A DNA stretch of 64,000 bases from Bacteroidales bacterium (GTDB lineage Bacteria; Bacteroidota; Bacteroidia; Bacteroidales; UBA932): NCBI GenBank assembly GCA_017455065.1, contig JAFTBU010000049.1:186001-250000 (forward strand), read 5' to 3'. Each line of letters starts with the position of its first letter. Within the stretch, counting starts at the first letter, position 1. This document shows, in pieces, positions 18,178 to 26,579 of this stretch. Position numbers and translations under genes: made by a program. The notes under the pieces were generated by a model, which was not told the origin of the DNA, searched no databases, and saw nothing but the letters and a program-made list of their open reading frames with translations.

Positions 18178-19656
18178 TTATTGGATTGATTTTTTAAGTT
18201 CTTTTTTCCATGCTGTGTAAGCCTCTTCCAGGGCATCCTTCCAGCCGGGTGCGGGCTGGACTGCGTCCACCTTGGCAAGGGTCGCGAAAGCCTCGGCCGC
18301 ATCGGCGTAGAGGCCGGCTCCGAGAGCCGCTCCGCGGGCTGCTCCGAGGGCGCCGTCGGTGTCGAAGAGCTCGATGCTGGCGTCGCACAGGGTGGACAGG
18401 GTGCTGCGGAACAGGGGGCTCAGGAAGAGATTGGCCTTGCCGGCCCTGATGACGTCGGGCTTGAGGCCGAGGTCCTTCATTATGTCAATGCCGTAGCGGA
18501 ATGAGAAGGCGATGCCTTCCTGGACCGCACGCAGCAGATGCGCCCTGGTGTGCCGCAGCAGGTCGAGCCCGACGAAACGGGCGCCGGAGCTGCGGTTTCC
18601 GAGCATCCTCTCCGCGCCGTTGCCGAAGGGCAGCACGAGGAGGCCGTCGCATCCGGCGGGAGCCGTCGCTGCGAGTTCGTTCATCTCGGGGTAGGACATC
18701 TTGGGAGTGACATTGTGATGGGCCCAGGAGTTCATGACGCCGGTGCCGTTGATGCAGAGCAGCACGCCCATGCGGGGCTCCGGCGAAGGAGTCACGTGCA
18801 GGAAGGTATTGACCCTGGACTGGGGGTCCGGCCTGGGCTCGTCGGTTACGCCATAGACCACTCCGCTGGTGCCTCCCGTGGCGGCGATTTCGCCGGGATT
18901 GAGCACATTCAGCGAGAATGCGTTGTTGGGCTGGTCGCCGGCCCTGTAGGAGACGGGGGTGCCTTGGGGGATGCCGGTGATGGCGGCCGCTTCCCTGCAG
19001 ACCTTGAGTCCGCCCCCGAGGGAAGGTACCATGGTGGCGAATTTCTCGGGCGCGATGCCGAAGTAGTCGGCCACGAAATCAGCCTTGCCTCCTTCGAGGA
19101 AGTCCCACAGGATGCCCTCGGACAGGCCGCTGGCGGTGGTGGTCACCTCACCGGTGAACAGATATGCGATATAGTCTCCGGGAAGCATGAACTTCCATAT
19201 GCGCTCATAGACATCAGGTTCGTTGCGCTTGACCCAGGCCAGCTTGCTGGCGGTGAAATTTCCGGGGGAATTCAGCAGATGCCCCATGCACTTGTCATAT
19301 CCTATCTGTTCCAGCGCTTCGGCGCCCACTTCCACGGCTCTGGAGTCACACCATATTATAGCGTCCCGGACGGGTTTGACATCCTTGTCCACCGCCACCA
19401 GGCCGTGCATCTGGTAAGAGATACCGACTGAGGCGACGGCAGAAAGATCCTGTCCGCCGGCCTTGATTTCCTCCAGGCCGTCGCACAGATATTTCCACCA
19501 TGAAGCGGGGTCCTGCTCCGCCCATCCTTTGAGGGGGGATTTGATCAGGGCTTCCGTCTTGGGATTCGTAGCACTGGCCACGCATCTTCCGGTCTCAAGG
19601 TCCAGCAAAGAGACCTTGACGGATGATGAACCTACATCAACACCTAATGAATACAT
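18178..19656 (-). CDS. xylB: Xylulokinase
   Basis: A 492-residue FGGY-family sugar kinase that phosphorylates D-xylulose to xylulose 5-phosphate. Diagnostic features are SLGVDVGSSSVKVSLLDL (phosphate-binding), VGISYQMHGLVAVD, VIRAGKANLFLSPLFRSTL (FGGY C-terminal region, here with AGKANLF in place of the usual GGGA run) and GALGAARGAALGAGL. It is the first gene of the xylBA operon. The 153 bases upstream hold a weak TATCTTTA box at 19676-19683 on the minus strand and the terminator of the neighbouring operon. No XylR-type regulator is nearby. Confidence 0.95.
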   Translation of the reverse strand: MYSLGVDVGSSSVKVSLLDLETGRCVASATNPKTEALIKSPLKGWAEQDPASWWKYLCDGLEEIKAGGQDLSAVASVGISYQMHGLVAVDKDVKPVRDAIIWCDSRAVEVGAEALEQIGYDKCMGHLLNSPGNFTASKLAWVKRNEPDVYERIWKFMLPGDYIAYLFTGEVTTTASGLSEGILWDFLEGGKADFVADYFGIAPEKFATMVPSLGGGLKVCREAAAITGIPQGTPVSYRAGDQPNNAFSLNVLNPGEIAATGGTSGVVYGVTDEPRPDPQSRVNTFLHVTPSPEPRMGVLLCINGTGVMNSWAHHNVTPKMSYPEMNELAATAPAGCDGLLVLPFGNGAERMLGNRSSGARFVGLDLLRHTRAHLLRAVQEGIAFSFRYGIDIMKDLGLKPDVIRAGKANLFLSPLFRSTLSTLCDASIELFDTDGALGAARGAALGAGLYADAAEAFATLAKVDAVQPAPGWKDALEEAYTAWKKELKKSIQ

Positions 19657-19755
19657 ATCTTTAAAATTGAGTTCATAAAGATATGGTTTTTACACGGAAT
19701 TTCAATATCAATCCTTAACGCTTTTATTCCCAAAAATGTAAAAAATGATAAAAAA

Positions 19756-19792
19756 TCCCGGCCGCCTCTGCTCGAGACCGCCGGGACCGGGA
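19756..19792 (-). terminator. Rho-independent terminator of the M16/Met-Gly protein operon
   Basis: On the minus strand a GC-rich hairpin (outer arms TCCCGG at 19787-19792 and CCGGGA at 19756-19761) is followed by six T (19755-19750) and further T-rich sequence. It lies just after the stop of the Met/Gly-rich protein gene and separates that operon from xylBA. Confidence 0.75.
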
Positions 19793-19809
19793 AAGATTCC
19801 TTATGACTG

Positions 19810-20424
19810 TTATTTGCGTTTGTCCATCGGGATGGGATTGACATCCGTCACATCCGGATATTTTTCCTTCCACTTGGCATACTGCTCTTTGGTCAGGATG
19901 GACTTGAGCCTGTTTTCACATGCCCTGTGATCCTGCTTTGAGACATAGACCATGCCGCCGAAACCGTCGGGATAATAGTTCTCGAGGTCCACGTCGCCAC
20001 CGCCGAATCCCATCATCATACCGGGACCCATCATACCCATGCCGCCTCCGCGCATCGCGGAGCCCATGGCGCCGGAGCCGCTCTGGAGGATGGGGACCAT
20101 GGCTTTGTAGAAATTGACCACTCGCTTGTACTGTTTCTGGTCGATTCCCACTTCTTCCACCATAAGGTCGGCCATCTGCTGGGCAATGGCCAGGGGTTCA
20201 CGAGTCTGGAGCGGGGTCATGCTGGCCTGGATCATGCTGTCGATCTGCTCGAGCGAAGGGGGTGCACCCATCCCTCCGGGGCCGCCGGGGCCACCCATCA
20301 TTCCGGGTCCTCCCATTCCGCCGGGACCGCCCATACCTCCACCCGGAGGGCCGAACTGGGCGTTGGCGGTGAACACAGTCGCTGTAAACATCAGCGCAGA
20401 AGCAATCAGCAAAATTCGTCTCAT
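19810..20424 (-). CDS. Secreted Met/Gly/Pro-rich protein of unknown function
   Basis: A 204-residue protein. The start at 20424 gives a clear signal peptide (MRRILLIASALMFTATVFTANA, cleavage near residue 22); an upstream ATG would add 11 residues in front of it. Residues 24-60 are low-complexity GPPGGGMGG/GGPGMMGG repeats, and a second patch (GGGMGMMGPGMMMGFGGG) lies near residue 130. Between and after them are charged helices: QIDSMIQASMTPLQTREPLA and CENRLKSILTKEQYAKWKEK. The last segment resembles the LTPEQ helix of Spy/CpxP-like and DUF4890-type periplasmic proteins. Chaperone or metal-binding roles are possible. It follows the M16 peptidase gene by about 50 bases. Confidence 0.75.
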   Translation of the reverse strand: MRRILLIASALMFTATVFTANAQFGPPGGGMGGPGGMGGPGMMGGPGGPGGMGAPPSLEQIDSMIQASMTPLQTREPLAIAQQMADLMVEEVGIDQKQYKRVVNFYKAMVPILQSGSGAMGSAMRGGGMGMMGPGMMMGFGGGDVDLENYYPDGFGGMVYVSKQDHRACENRLKSILTKEQYAKWKEKYPDVTDVNPIPMDKRK

Positions 20425-20474
20425 ACTCACGTTAAAAATTAAACCGGAGCATGTCAAGCAAATAGCGTACCAAA

Positions 20475-23375
20475 TTAATAGCCGAAGATCTCCTCCAGGC
20501 TGACCACCTTCACCGGGCCGAGGGTCTTCAGATAGTCGGTATCGAGGGCGGGGATGTCTCCGAGTATGCCGTAGGTGCGTTTGAGGCCCTTGATATACTT
20601 CTGCTGGAAGGCCAGCACATCCTCTATGGTCTTATCCTGGATCTCTTCGAAAATGCGGCGGTCCAGAGGTTCGTCCAGTCCGAGGCGGCGGCACATATCA
20701 TAGGCGCTGAACACGGAAGTGCCCACATACCTGCGGGTCCTCAGGCCGCTGATCAGGGATTCCTTGGCGATATTGAAAGAATTCTCCGAAAGGGGCATCT
20801 CGTTGACGATACGGTCGAAATTGTCCAGGGCGTCCTTCATCTTGTCGTTCTGCGTGGCGATGAAGGTGATGTAGCCGTAGCTGCCGCCCTTCCAGTCGGG
20901 ACGTATGCAGCTGGCCTGGGCGGAATAAGCCAGACCCCTGGCTTCGCGTAGCTCCTGGAACACGACGCTGGCCATGCTGTTTCCGAAATATTCGCCATAC
21001 AGGCGCATGTCGGTCTCGAGTGCGGGGTCGTAGGTCAGACCGTTGTTGGAATAGCCGTAATGATAGAGCTGATTGGCGTCGTACTGCACCATGACGACAG
21101 AATTGGCGTCCACCTTGAGAGGCTCGGGGAAACGGTATTCCGGCTTCACGGCGCCGGGAGCCATGGTATGGGAAGCGGCGAGATCGGTGCGCACGGAAGA
21201 AAGCTGGGCGGGACCGTAATAATAGATGTCGTGGCCTTCTTTCATCAGTTCTTTCACCTTGGAGATGAGATCCTCCGAAGTGAGGGATGAGAGGGCCTGG
21301 TTGTCCAACTGGTTGCTGCGTATGTACTCGGGCCCGTACATGAGATAGGAGTTCATGGCTGATGCGCACATGCGCTGGTCGGTCTTGGCTATCATGCGGG
21401 AGCGGAGCAGGTCGGACTTGAGGTTGGTGAGTATCGCATCATCCGGGACGGAAGCGCTGAGGAGCTTGTCCACCAGCGACGCCGCCTCGGCCATATTCTC
21501 GGAAAGGCCGCTGATCCTTATGCTGGACGTATTCTCGGAATAAGAGAAACTGTAGTTGCAGGCGAGGCCGTACATTTTGGAAGCCAGCTCTCCGGCAGAC
21601 ATGTCCGCCGTGCCCAGGAAGCCGAGGTAGTCGAAGGCCAGGGCGAGGGCGGGATCGTCCGCTGTGCCCTTTCGGAATTCGTACTGCAGGGTGAAGATGT
21701 CGTTGGTCTCGTTCTTCTTGTAGATGAGGTCCACACCGGAAGAGATGTTCTGGACGCTGAGTTCTTTGTCGAAATCGATGAACACGGGCTCTATGGGCTT
21801 CACGGTGCTGTTCTGGATTCCGGTGAGGAAGGTGCTGGCCTTGTCACGGTTGGTGACGATGGGGGTTATGGCAGGAGCGGAGAGCTTCTTGATGCTCGTA
21901 TCCTCGCCCTGGCGCTTGTAGACCGCCACATATCCGTTTTCATTCAGAAACTCCGAGGCCCAGGCCATGACATCCTTCTTGGTGATGCTGCCGAGGGTCT
22001 TGATCTCGGAGGCGCAGTCTTTCCAGTCCACACCCTGGATGAACGAATCCACGAATTTGTGGGCGCGGCTGGAATTGCTCTCCAGGGCTCGCATCTCGGA
22101 GAGTTTGATGTTGTTGACCGTGGCCTCGACCAGGGACTCGTCGAAATCTCCGTTACGGAGTTTTGCGATCTCCTCGAGGAAGATGGCCCTGAGGTCATCC
22201 AGGTTCTGGCCTTCCTTGGCATAACCAAGGATGAGGAATTCACCGTAGTCGGACATCATGTTGGTGCCGGCACCGACGGCGAGCACCTTCTGCTGCTGGA
22301 CGAGGTCGATGTCCAACAGGCCGGCCTGGCCGTTGTAAAGTATGCCTTCCGCTATCCTGGCTATAGCGCTGTTCTTGACGTCACGGGGTGCGGGGAGGGG
22401 CCATGCGAGACACATCATCTCGGTCTGGAGACCCCAGACTTCCCTCTCGATGGGGGCGGTGATGGGCGCTTCCTTCTCAAACTCGAAAGGAGGTATCGAA
22501 GATGAAGGCTCCCAGTCGCCGAAGTACTTCTCTATGGTAGCCACCATCTCGTCGGGGTCGAAGTCTCCGGCAACGCAGATGGCTATGTTGTTGGGCACAT
22601 AGTACTGGTCCTTGTATCTCTTCACATTGGTGATGGAAGGGTTCTTGAGATTGTCCTGGGTGCCGAGCACGGTCTGGCGGCCGTAGGGATGGTGCGGGAA
22701 GAGGGCCTCGTCTATGGCGGTGTACATCTTCCTGTTGTCCTGGGTCAGGGACATGTTCTTTTCTTCATATATGGTCTCGAGCTCGGTATGGAAACCGCGG
22801 ATGACCATATTGCGGAAACGGTCGGCCTGGATGCGGGCCCAGTTGTCGATCTGGTTGGAAGGGATGTCCTCCTGATACACGGTCTCGTCGAAGGAGGTCC
22901 AGGCATTGGTCCCCTGGGCGCCGATGATGGCCATCAGCTTGTCATACTCGTTGGGGATGGCCAGTTTGGAAGCTTCATAGCTGATCGAATCGATACGGTG
23001 GTAAAGGGCTGCACGCTCCTGCTCCCCTTCCGTCTTGCGATAGACCTCGAAAAGGCGCTCGATCTCGTCGAGCATGGGTTTCTCGGCGGCATAGTCGCAG
23101 GTACCGAACTGCTCGGTGCCCTTGAACATCAGATGCTCGAAATAATGGGCGAGGCCGGTGGTCTCGAACGGGTCTTTCTTGCCGCCTACATTCACGGCTA
23201 TGTAAGTCTGGATGCGGGGTGTCTCTTTGTTGACTGACATGTAGACCTTGAGGCCGTTGTCCAGGGTGTAGATCTTGGCCTTCATCGGGTCGTTCTTTAC
23301 GGTTTCATATTTGCTGCATGAACCGAAGGCAAGCAGCAGGGCTGCGGCTGCCAGAAATATAACTGTCTTTTTCAT
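20475..23375 (-). CDS. M16-family zinc metallopeptidase, lipoprotein
   Basis: A 966-residue protein with the duplicated M16 (insulinase/processing peptidase) architecture. The start at 23375 gives a lipoprotein signal, MKKTVIFLAAAALLLAFGSC, with the acylated Cys at residue 20. The inverted zinc motif HxxEH is HYFEH at residues 77-81, with the distal Glu expected in the later LETIYEEKNMS segment. The second half carries the catalytically inactive M16 C domains (GLAYSAQASCIRPDWKGGSY). These Bacteroidota proteins sit in the periplasm or outer membrane and degrade peptides. A perfect -7 box lies 4 bases upstream of the ATG, and the gene is divergent from pldA. Confidence 0.92.
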   Translation of the reverse strand: MKKTVIFLAAAALLLAFGSCSKYETVKNDPMKAKIYTLDNGLKVYMSVNKETPRIQTYIAVNVGGKKDPFETTGLAHYFEHLMFKGTEQFGTCDYAAEKPMLDEIERLFEVYRKTEGEQERAALYHRIDSISYEASKLAIPNEYDKLMAIIGAQGTNAWTSFDETVYQEDIPSNQIDNWARIQADRFRNMVIRGFHTELETIYEEKNMSLTQDNRKMYTAIDEALFPHHPYGRQTVLGTQDNLKNPSITNVKRYKDQYYVPNNIAICVAGDFDPDEMVATIEKYFGDWEPSSSIPPFEFEKEAPITAPIEREVWGLQTEMMCLAWPLPAPRDVKNSAIARIAEGILYNGQAGLLDIDLVQQQKVLAVGAGTNMMSDYGEFLILGYAKEGQNLDDLRAIFLEEIAKLRNGDFDESLVEATVNNIKLSEMRALESNSSRAHKFVDSFIQGVDWKDCASEIKTLGSITKKDVMAWASEFLNENGYVAVYKRQGEDTSIKKLSAPAITPIVTNRDKASTFLTGIQNSTVKPIEPVFIDFDKELSVQNISSGVDLIYKKNETNDIFTLQYEFRKGTADDPALALAFDYLGFLGTADMSAGELASKMYGLACNYSFSYSENTSSIRISGLSENMAEAASLVDKLLSASVPDDAILTNLKSDLLRSRMIAKTDQRMCASAMNSYLMYGPEYIRSNQLDNQALSSLTSEDLISKVKELMKEGHDIYYYGPAQLSSVRTDLAASHTMAPGAVKPEYRFPEPLKVDANSVVMVQYDANQLYHYGYSNNGLTYDPALETDMRLYGEYFGNSMASVVFQELREARGLAYSAQASCIRPDWKGGSYGYITFIATQNDKMKDALDNFDRIVNEMPLSENSFNIAKESLISGLRTRRYVGTSVFSAYDMCRRLGLDEPLDRRIFEEIQDKTIEDVLAFQQKYIKGLKRTYGILGDIPALDTDYLKTLGPVKVVSLEEIFGY

Positions 23376-23379
23376 ACGA

Positions 23380-23387
23380 CAAATATA
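23380..23387 (-). promoter_or_regulatory. -7 box TATATTTG of the M16 gene, near-leaderless
   Basis: The minus strand has TATATTTG here, with a -33 TTTG at 23412-23409, 21 bases upstream. The box ends 4 bases before the ATG at 23375. If transcription starts 3-6 bases after the box, the mRNA begins at or within a few bases of the start codon. Confidence 0.65.
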
Positions 23388-23397
23388 GCCATCCATA

Positions 23398-23429
23398 TTT
23401 GGATATTACAAAAATAATTTCCATATTTG
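23398..23429 (+). promoter_or_regulatory. Promoter of pldA (TTTG-N20-CATATTTG)
   Basis: A -33 TTTG (23398-23401) and a -7 box CATATTTG (23422-23429), one mismatch from TAnnTTTG, are spaced 20 bases. This promoter overlaps the divergent M16 promoter. It would give an 80-85 base leader for pldA, which includes a 7-bp hairpin (CGGGATG/CATCCCG, 23468-23497). Confidence 0.55.
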
Positions 23430-23516
23430 CCTCGAAGTTTTTCATAGTTTAAGTTTAGGTTAAGTAGCGGGATGCACGCAGGGATGCGCTCATCCCGTGA
23501 ATTATTTACCCCCGTC

Positions 23517-24335
23517 ATGAATATCAGAAGCACTTTACTTGCCCTCATACTGTTTTCACAGGCAGCCTTCATGGCATCGGCCCAAGGTCCCTTCATGGAA
23601 ATATTCAAGGAAAATTACATGGTGACGGGACTGCCCCTCAACACCAAACCTGACTGGGACACAAACGACCTCACATACCAGATAAGCGCCCGGTTCAACG
23701 TGGCCCGGAACATCCAGCAGCAAGGCTGGGACCTTTTCTTCGCCTACACCCAGCTCGCCCTCTGGGACGTCTACAAGCCCTCGAACCCCTTCAAGGCCAA
23801 CACTTATCAGTATGGGCTTTATCTGGACAAACTCTATGACCGGCGCCAGGACGGGCTCACAAGAGAATTCATGGCCGGATTCGAGCACCGCTCCAACGGC
23901 ATGGACGGAGACAACAACAGGGCCCTGAGCTACGTGTTCGCCAGTTACACCTGGGACTTGAGCAGGATCCTTTCGGCCCAGGTGACGGGGCGCATAGGCC
24001 TCGGAGGCATGGGCAACGACACTTCCATGGACCTTTTCACCTATTACCAGGGTTTCGTCAACCTCGGGGTCTGCCTCCATACCCCCGACCGCAGGCTGAT
24101 GGCCATGGCATCCGTCACTCCCATGATACATGGCAAGATACCCATGAACGCCCATGTGGAGATAGCCTTCAACCCCATGAAAGACCTGGACTGGTTCTAT
24201 CTCACCGTGCGCTACCACTACGGTTATGACGAAGACCAGCTGGAATGCGGCCAGAGCAATGTGTTCCTCAAGCACATGCTCCGCTTCGGATTGTCGGCCC
24301 AGCCGCGCAGGATGGCGCACAAACTTTTTTTCTGA
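23517..24335 (+). CDS. pldA: Outer membrane phospholipase A1
   Basis: A 272-residue outer-membrane beta-barrel of the OMPLA family. The start at 23517 gives a clean signal peptide (MNIRSTLLALILFSQAAFMASAQ). The family signature is clear: KENYMVTGLPLN near the mature N terminus, FFAYTQLALWDVY, and the active-site segment GFEHRSNGMDGDNNRA with His124 and Ser126, plus a following Asn. OMPLA hydrolyses phospholipids that reach the outer leaflet when the outer membrane is damaged and is usually kept inactive as a monomer. The long leader with a hairpin may control it. It stands alone, divergent from the M16 peptidase. Confidence 0.87.
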   Translation: MNIRSTLLALILFSQAAFMASAQGPFMEIFKENYMVTGLPLNTKPDWDTNDLTYQISARFNVARNIQQQGWDLFFAYTQLALWDVYKPSNPFKANTYQYGLYLDKLYDRRQDGLTREFMAGFEHRSNGMDGDNNRALSYVFASYTWDLSRILSAQVTGRIGLGGMGNDTSMDLFTYYQGFVNLGVCLHTPDRRLMAMASVTPMIHGKIPMNAHVEIAFNPMKDLDWFYLTVRYHYGYDEDQLECGQSNVFLKHMLRFGLSAQPRRMAHKLFF

Positions 24336-24369
24336 CACACTAATTTTTTAATTAGCGAAGAAATATGGA

Positions 24370-24407
24370 TTTGTTTGCTTCCCCCTGCGGGAAGCAGGGT
24401 ACTTTTG
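24370..24407 (+). promoter_or_regulatory. Promoter with an inserted perfect hairpin
   Basis: Two TTTG motifs (24370-24373 and 24374-24377) and a -7 box TACTTTTG (24400-24407) flank a perfect inverted repeat GCTTCCC/GGGAAGC (24377-24395, 5-base loop). The spacing from the second TTTG to the box is 22 bases. The palindrome sits in the spacer, where a dimeric regulator could bind. It drives the DUF4493-like lipoprotein gene, whose ATG is 12 bases after the box. Confidence 0.5.
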
Positions 24408-24419
24408 GAGAAAAAAGCC

Positions 24420-25511
24420 ATGAAAAGTACCAAATCAATCCTCAGGTCCATGCTGCCTCTCTTGCTTGCGGCAGCCACGGCATGCAACGCCCTCAGCGGC
24501 GGAAACGCCCCCGGATTCATCCGCATCCGTTTCCCAGAACACCTCTCCCTCCCGCGCGAAGCCGCCACCAAAGCCGCACCCGCCATCCCCGACACCAATG
24601 ATTTCATCCTTTCCATCGTCAATGCCGGAGGCAATGTGATCTTCCGCGGCAGCTATGGCAGCGCCCCGGAGGAAATAGCGGTGGAGCCCGGTTCGTACAC
24701 CGTCAGCGTATTGTCCCGCGAATTCGACGGTCCCTGCTTCGAGGCACCCCAGTACGGGGACAGGCAGGTGGTGATGGTCAGTCAGGGGCAGACCGCCTTC
24801 GTGGACCTGGAGTGCTCCCAGCTCAACTGCGGGGTCACGGTCAGCGTCTCCGAAGGTTTCAAGGACGAGTATCCCGGGCACACCCTCTTCGTCAAAGGCC
24901 TTGACGGAAGGCTGGTCTACAGCTATTCCGAGAAGAGGACGGGCTATTTCAATCCCGGCAACCTTTCCCTCATACTCAGCGGTGACGACGGGGACAGGAC
25001 CCTCCTGACCCGGAACCTGCAGCCACGCGAGATGCTCTCGGTATCCCTCAACACCGGGGACAAGCCCTCCGGAAGCTCCCAGGGCGGAAGTTTCTCCATC
25101 GAGCTGGACACCTGCCGGGTGTGGATGAGCGAAGAATACCTGATAGGCGCCCCGGACAACGGGAAAAGTCCTTCCAGCGCCCTCTCCGTCAAAGAAGCCC
25201 TCTCGCATCTGGGCAGCAAAGGGGTATGGGTGTACGGATATATAGTCGGAGGGGACCTGTCTTCCGCCAAATGTTCGTTCGACCCTCCCTTCTCTTCGAG
25301 GACCAACCTGGCCATAGCAGCGAAATCTTCCTGCAGGGACAAGAACTCCTGCCTGTCGGTCCAGCTCCAGAAAGGAGATATAAGGGATGCCCTGAACCTC
25401 GTGGACCACGAGGATAACCTGGGCAGGCAGTTGTACCTGTACGGGGATCTGGTGGAAGCCTATTACGGCATCCCGGGCCTGCAGAATGTTTCCGGTTTCA
25501 AGTGGAAATGA
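24420..25511 (+). CDS. DUF4493/DUF6359-like lipoprotein
   Basis: A 363-residue predicted lipoprotein; the start at 24420 gives MKSTKSILRSMLPLLLAAATAC, with the lipidated Cys near residue 22. Residues 45-215 form a DUF4493-type beta-sandwich region (DFILSIVNAGGNVIFRGSYG, IAVEPGSYTVSVLSREFDG), known in Bacteroidota surface or fimbria-like proteins. Residues about 235-363 look like DUF6359, an OB-like domain (ALSVKEALSHLGSKGVWVYG, YIVGG, LGRQLYLYGDLVEAYYGIPG). The function of either domain is not established; a surface adhesion role is inference. Its stop overlaps the promoter region of the next gene. Confidence 0.75.
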   Translation: MKSTKSILRSMLPLLLAAATACNALSGGNAPGFIRIRFPEHLSLPREAATKAAPAIPDTNDFILSIVNAGGNVIFRGSYGSAPEEIAVEPGSYTVSVLSREFDGPCFEAPQYGDRQVVMVSQGQTAFVDLECSQLNCGVTVSVSEGFKDEYPGHTLFVKGLDGRLVYSYSEKRTGYFNPGNLSLILSGDDGDRTLLTRNLQPREMLSVSLNTGDKPSGSSQGGSFSIELDTCRVWMSEEYLIGAPDNGKSPSSALSVKEALSHLGSKGVWVYGYIVGGDLSSAKCSFDPPFSSRTNLAIAAKSSCRDKNSCLSVQLQKGDIRDALNLVDHEDNLGRQLYLYGDLVEAYYGIPGLQNVSGFKWK

Positions 25512-25512
25512 T

Positions 25513-25520
25513 TACCTTTG
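25513..25520 (+). promoter_or_regulatory. -7 box TACCTTTG of the UbiA gene, near-leaderless
   Basis: TACCTTTG is a perfect TAnnTTTG match and ends 5 bases before the ATG at 25526. It starts right after the stop codon of the preceding gene. The -33 region has TTTC rather than TTTG. Confidence 0.5.
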
Positions 25521-25525
25521 CACCT

Positions 25526-26575
25526 ATGAAAATCGGTGCATGGATAAAGAATGGACGCAGCCAATCCCTGGTACAGAGTTTCATGCCTGGCGTGGCCGCA
25601 GTGGCCCTGGCGTCGGGAAATGAAGGTTTCTGCTGGTGGATGGCCATCCTGGCAGTCCTGGGAGTTGAATGCGCCCATCTGGCGCTCAACATCGCAGACG
25701 ACTGGTTCGACTACAAAGTGGACATGAAAGGCGACCGCGACCGTGTGATACGCAAAGGGTTCAGGGCCATGACTGCCAAATACCCCTACCTCACCGACGG
25801 GAGCGAGACCCTGCGCTCCACCGCTGTCGCCATCGCGTGGTTCGTCGTCGCGGCATTGGCCTGCGGCCTCGCCATTTTCATCCCCAGGACCCTCGAAACG
25901 GGCTTCTCCGGTCCGGACGGCAGCTGGTGGATAGCGGCCGTCACCGGGGCCTGCGCCTTCCTAGGGGCCTTCTACTCCGCCCCTCCCCTGAAGCTCGCCT
26001 ACCGCGGACTCGGGGAACTGGTGATCGGCATCATCTTCGGTCCCCTGCTGATGTGCGGGGTCTATTATGCCTCCTGCGGAAGGATGGACGCCGGCATTGT
26101 CCTGATCAGCATACCCGTAGGCATGCTGGTGACCAATATCCTGTTCACCCACTCTTTCATCGACATGCCTTCCGACACGGAATCCCACAAGATGACTTTC
26201 GCCCGGGTGCTGGGTTCCCAGAAGGCCTGCCTGGCCTGCTCTTTCATACTGAATCTGCTGCCCTTCGCCCTCGTGGGCGCCGGAGTGTGCGCCGGTCATC
26301 TCCATCCTGCCTACCTGGCAGTGTTCCTCGCCCTGCCCAGGGCCCTTTGGCTCTGCGCCTCGCTGGTGAGGTTCACCCGCCGCAAACCCGGCGAAAAGGA
26401 CGTCCCCGACATGCCGCCCGCATGGCTGGGTCCCATGATGAAAGACAAATGGGCCGGCATACGCGAAGGAGGTCTGGACTGGTTCCTGATGAGGTGGCTG
26501 TGCGCCCGCAACATCCTGAGCCTCTTCTGCCTGAGCATGATCGCAGTCGCATTGATATTGACCATAATCCGATAG
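25526..26575 (+). CDS. UbiA-family prenyltransferase
   Basis: A 349-residue integral membrane protein with about nine hydrophobic helices. The first Asp-rich motif is NIADDWFDYKVDMKGDRDR (from Asn55), and the second is FIDMPSDTESHKMT (Asp213, Asp217). These bind the prenyl diphosphate through Mg2+. The overall pattern is like MenA and related prenyltransferases, but the protein is longer and its acceptor is unknown. The start at 25526 (MKIGAWIKNGRSQSL) fits MenA-like N termini and the upstream -7 box. The radical SAM gene follows 4 bases downstream, so the two enzymes probably act on one pathway, perhaps a modified isoprenoid lipid or quinone. Confidence 0.8.
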   Translation: MKIGAWIKNGRSQSLVQSFMPGVAAVALASGNEGFCWWMAILAVLGVECAHLALNIADDWFDYKVDMKGDRDRVIRKGFRAMTAKYPYLTDGSETLRSTAVAIAWFVVAALACGLAIFIPRTLETGFSGPDGSWWIAAVTGACAFLGAFYSAPPLKLAYRGLGELVIGIIFGPLLMCGVYYASCGRMDAGIVLISIPVGMLVTNILFTHSFIDMPSDTESHKMTFARVLGSQKACLACSFILNLLPFALVGAGVCAGHLHPAYLAVFLALPRALWLCASLVRFTRRKPGEKDVPDMPPAWLGPMMKDKWAGIREGGLDWFLMRWLCARNILSLFCLSMIAVALILTIIR

Positions 26576-26579
26576 TAAC

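Noticed and set aside
18178..19656. Broken xylulokinase, because the FGGY C-terminal motif reads AGKANLF.
   Set aside because: The frame is intact, the length is normal and the other kinase motifs are present; this variation occurs in Bacteroidota xylulokinases.
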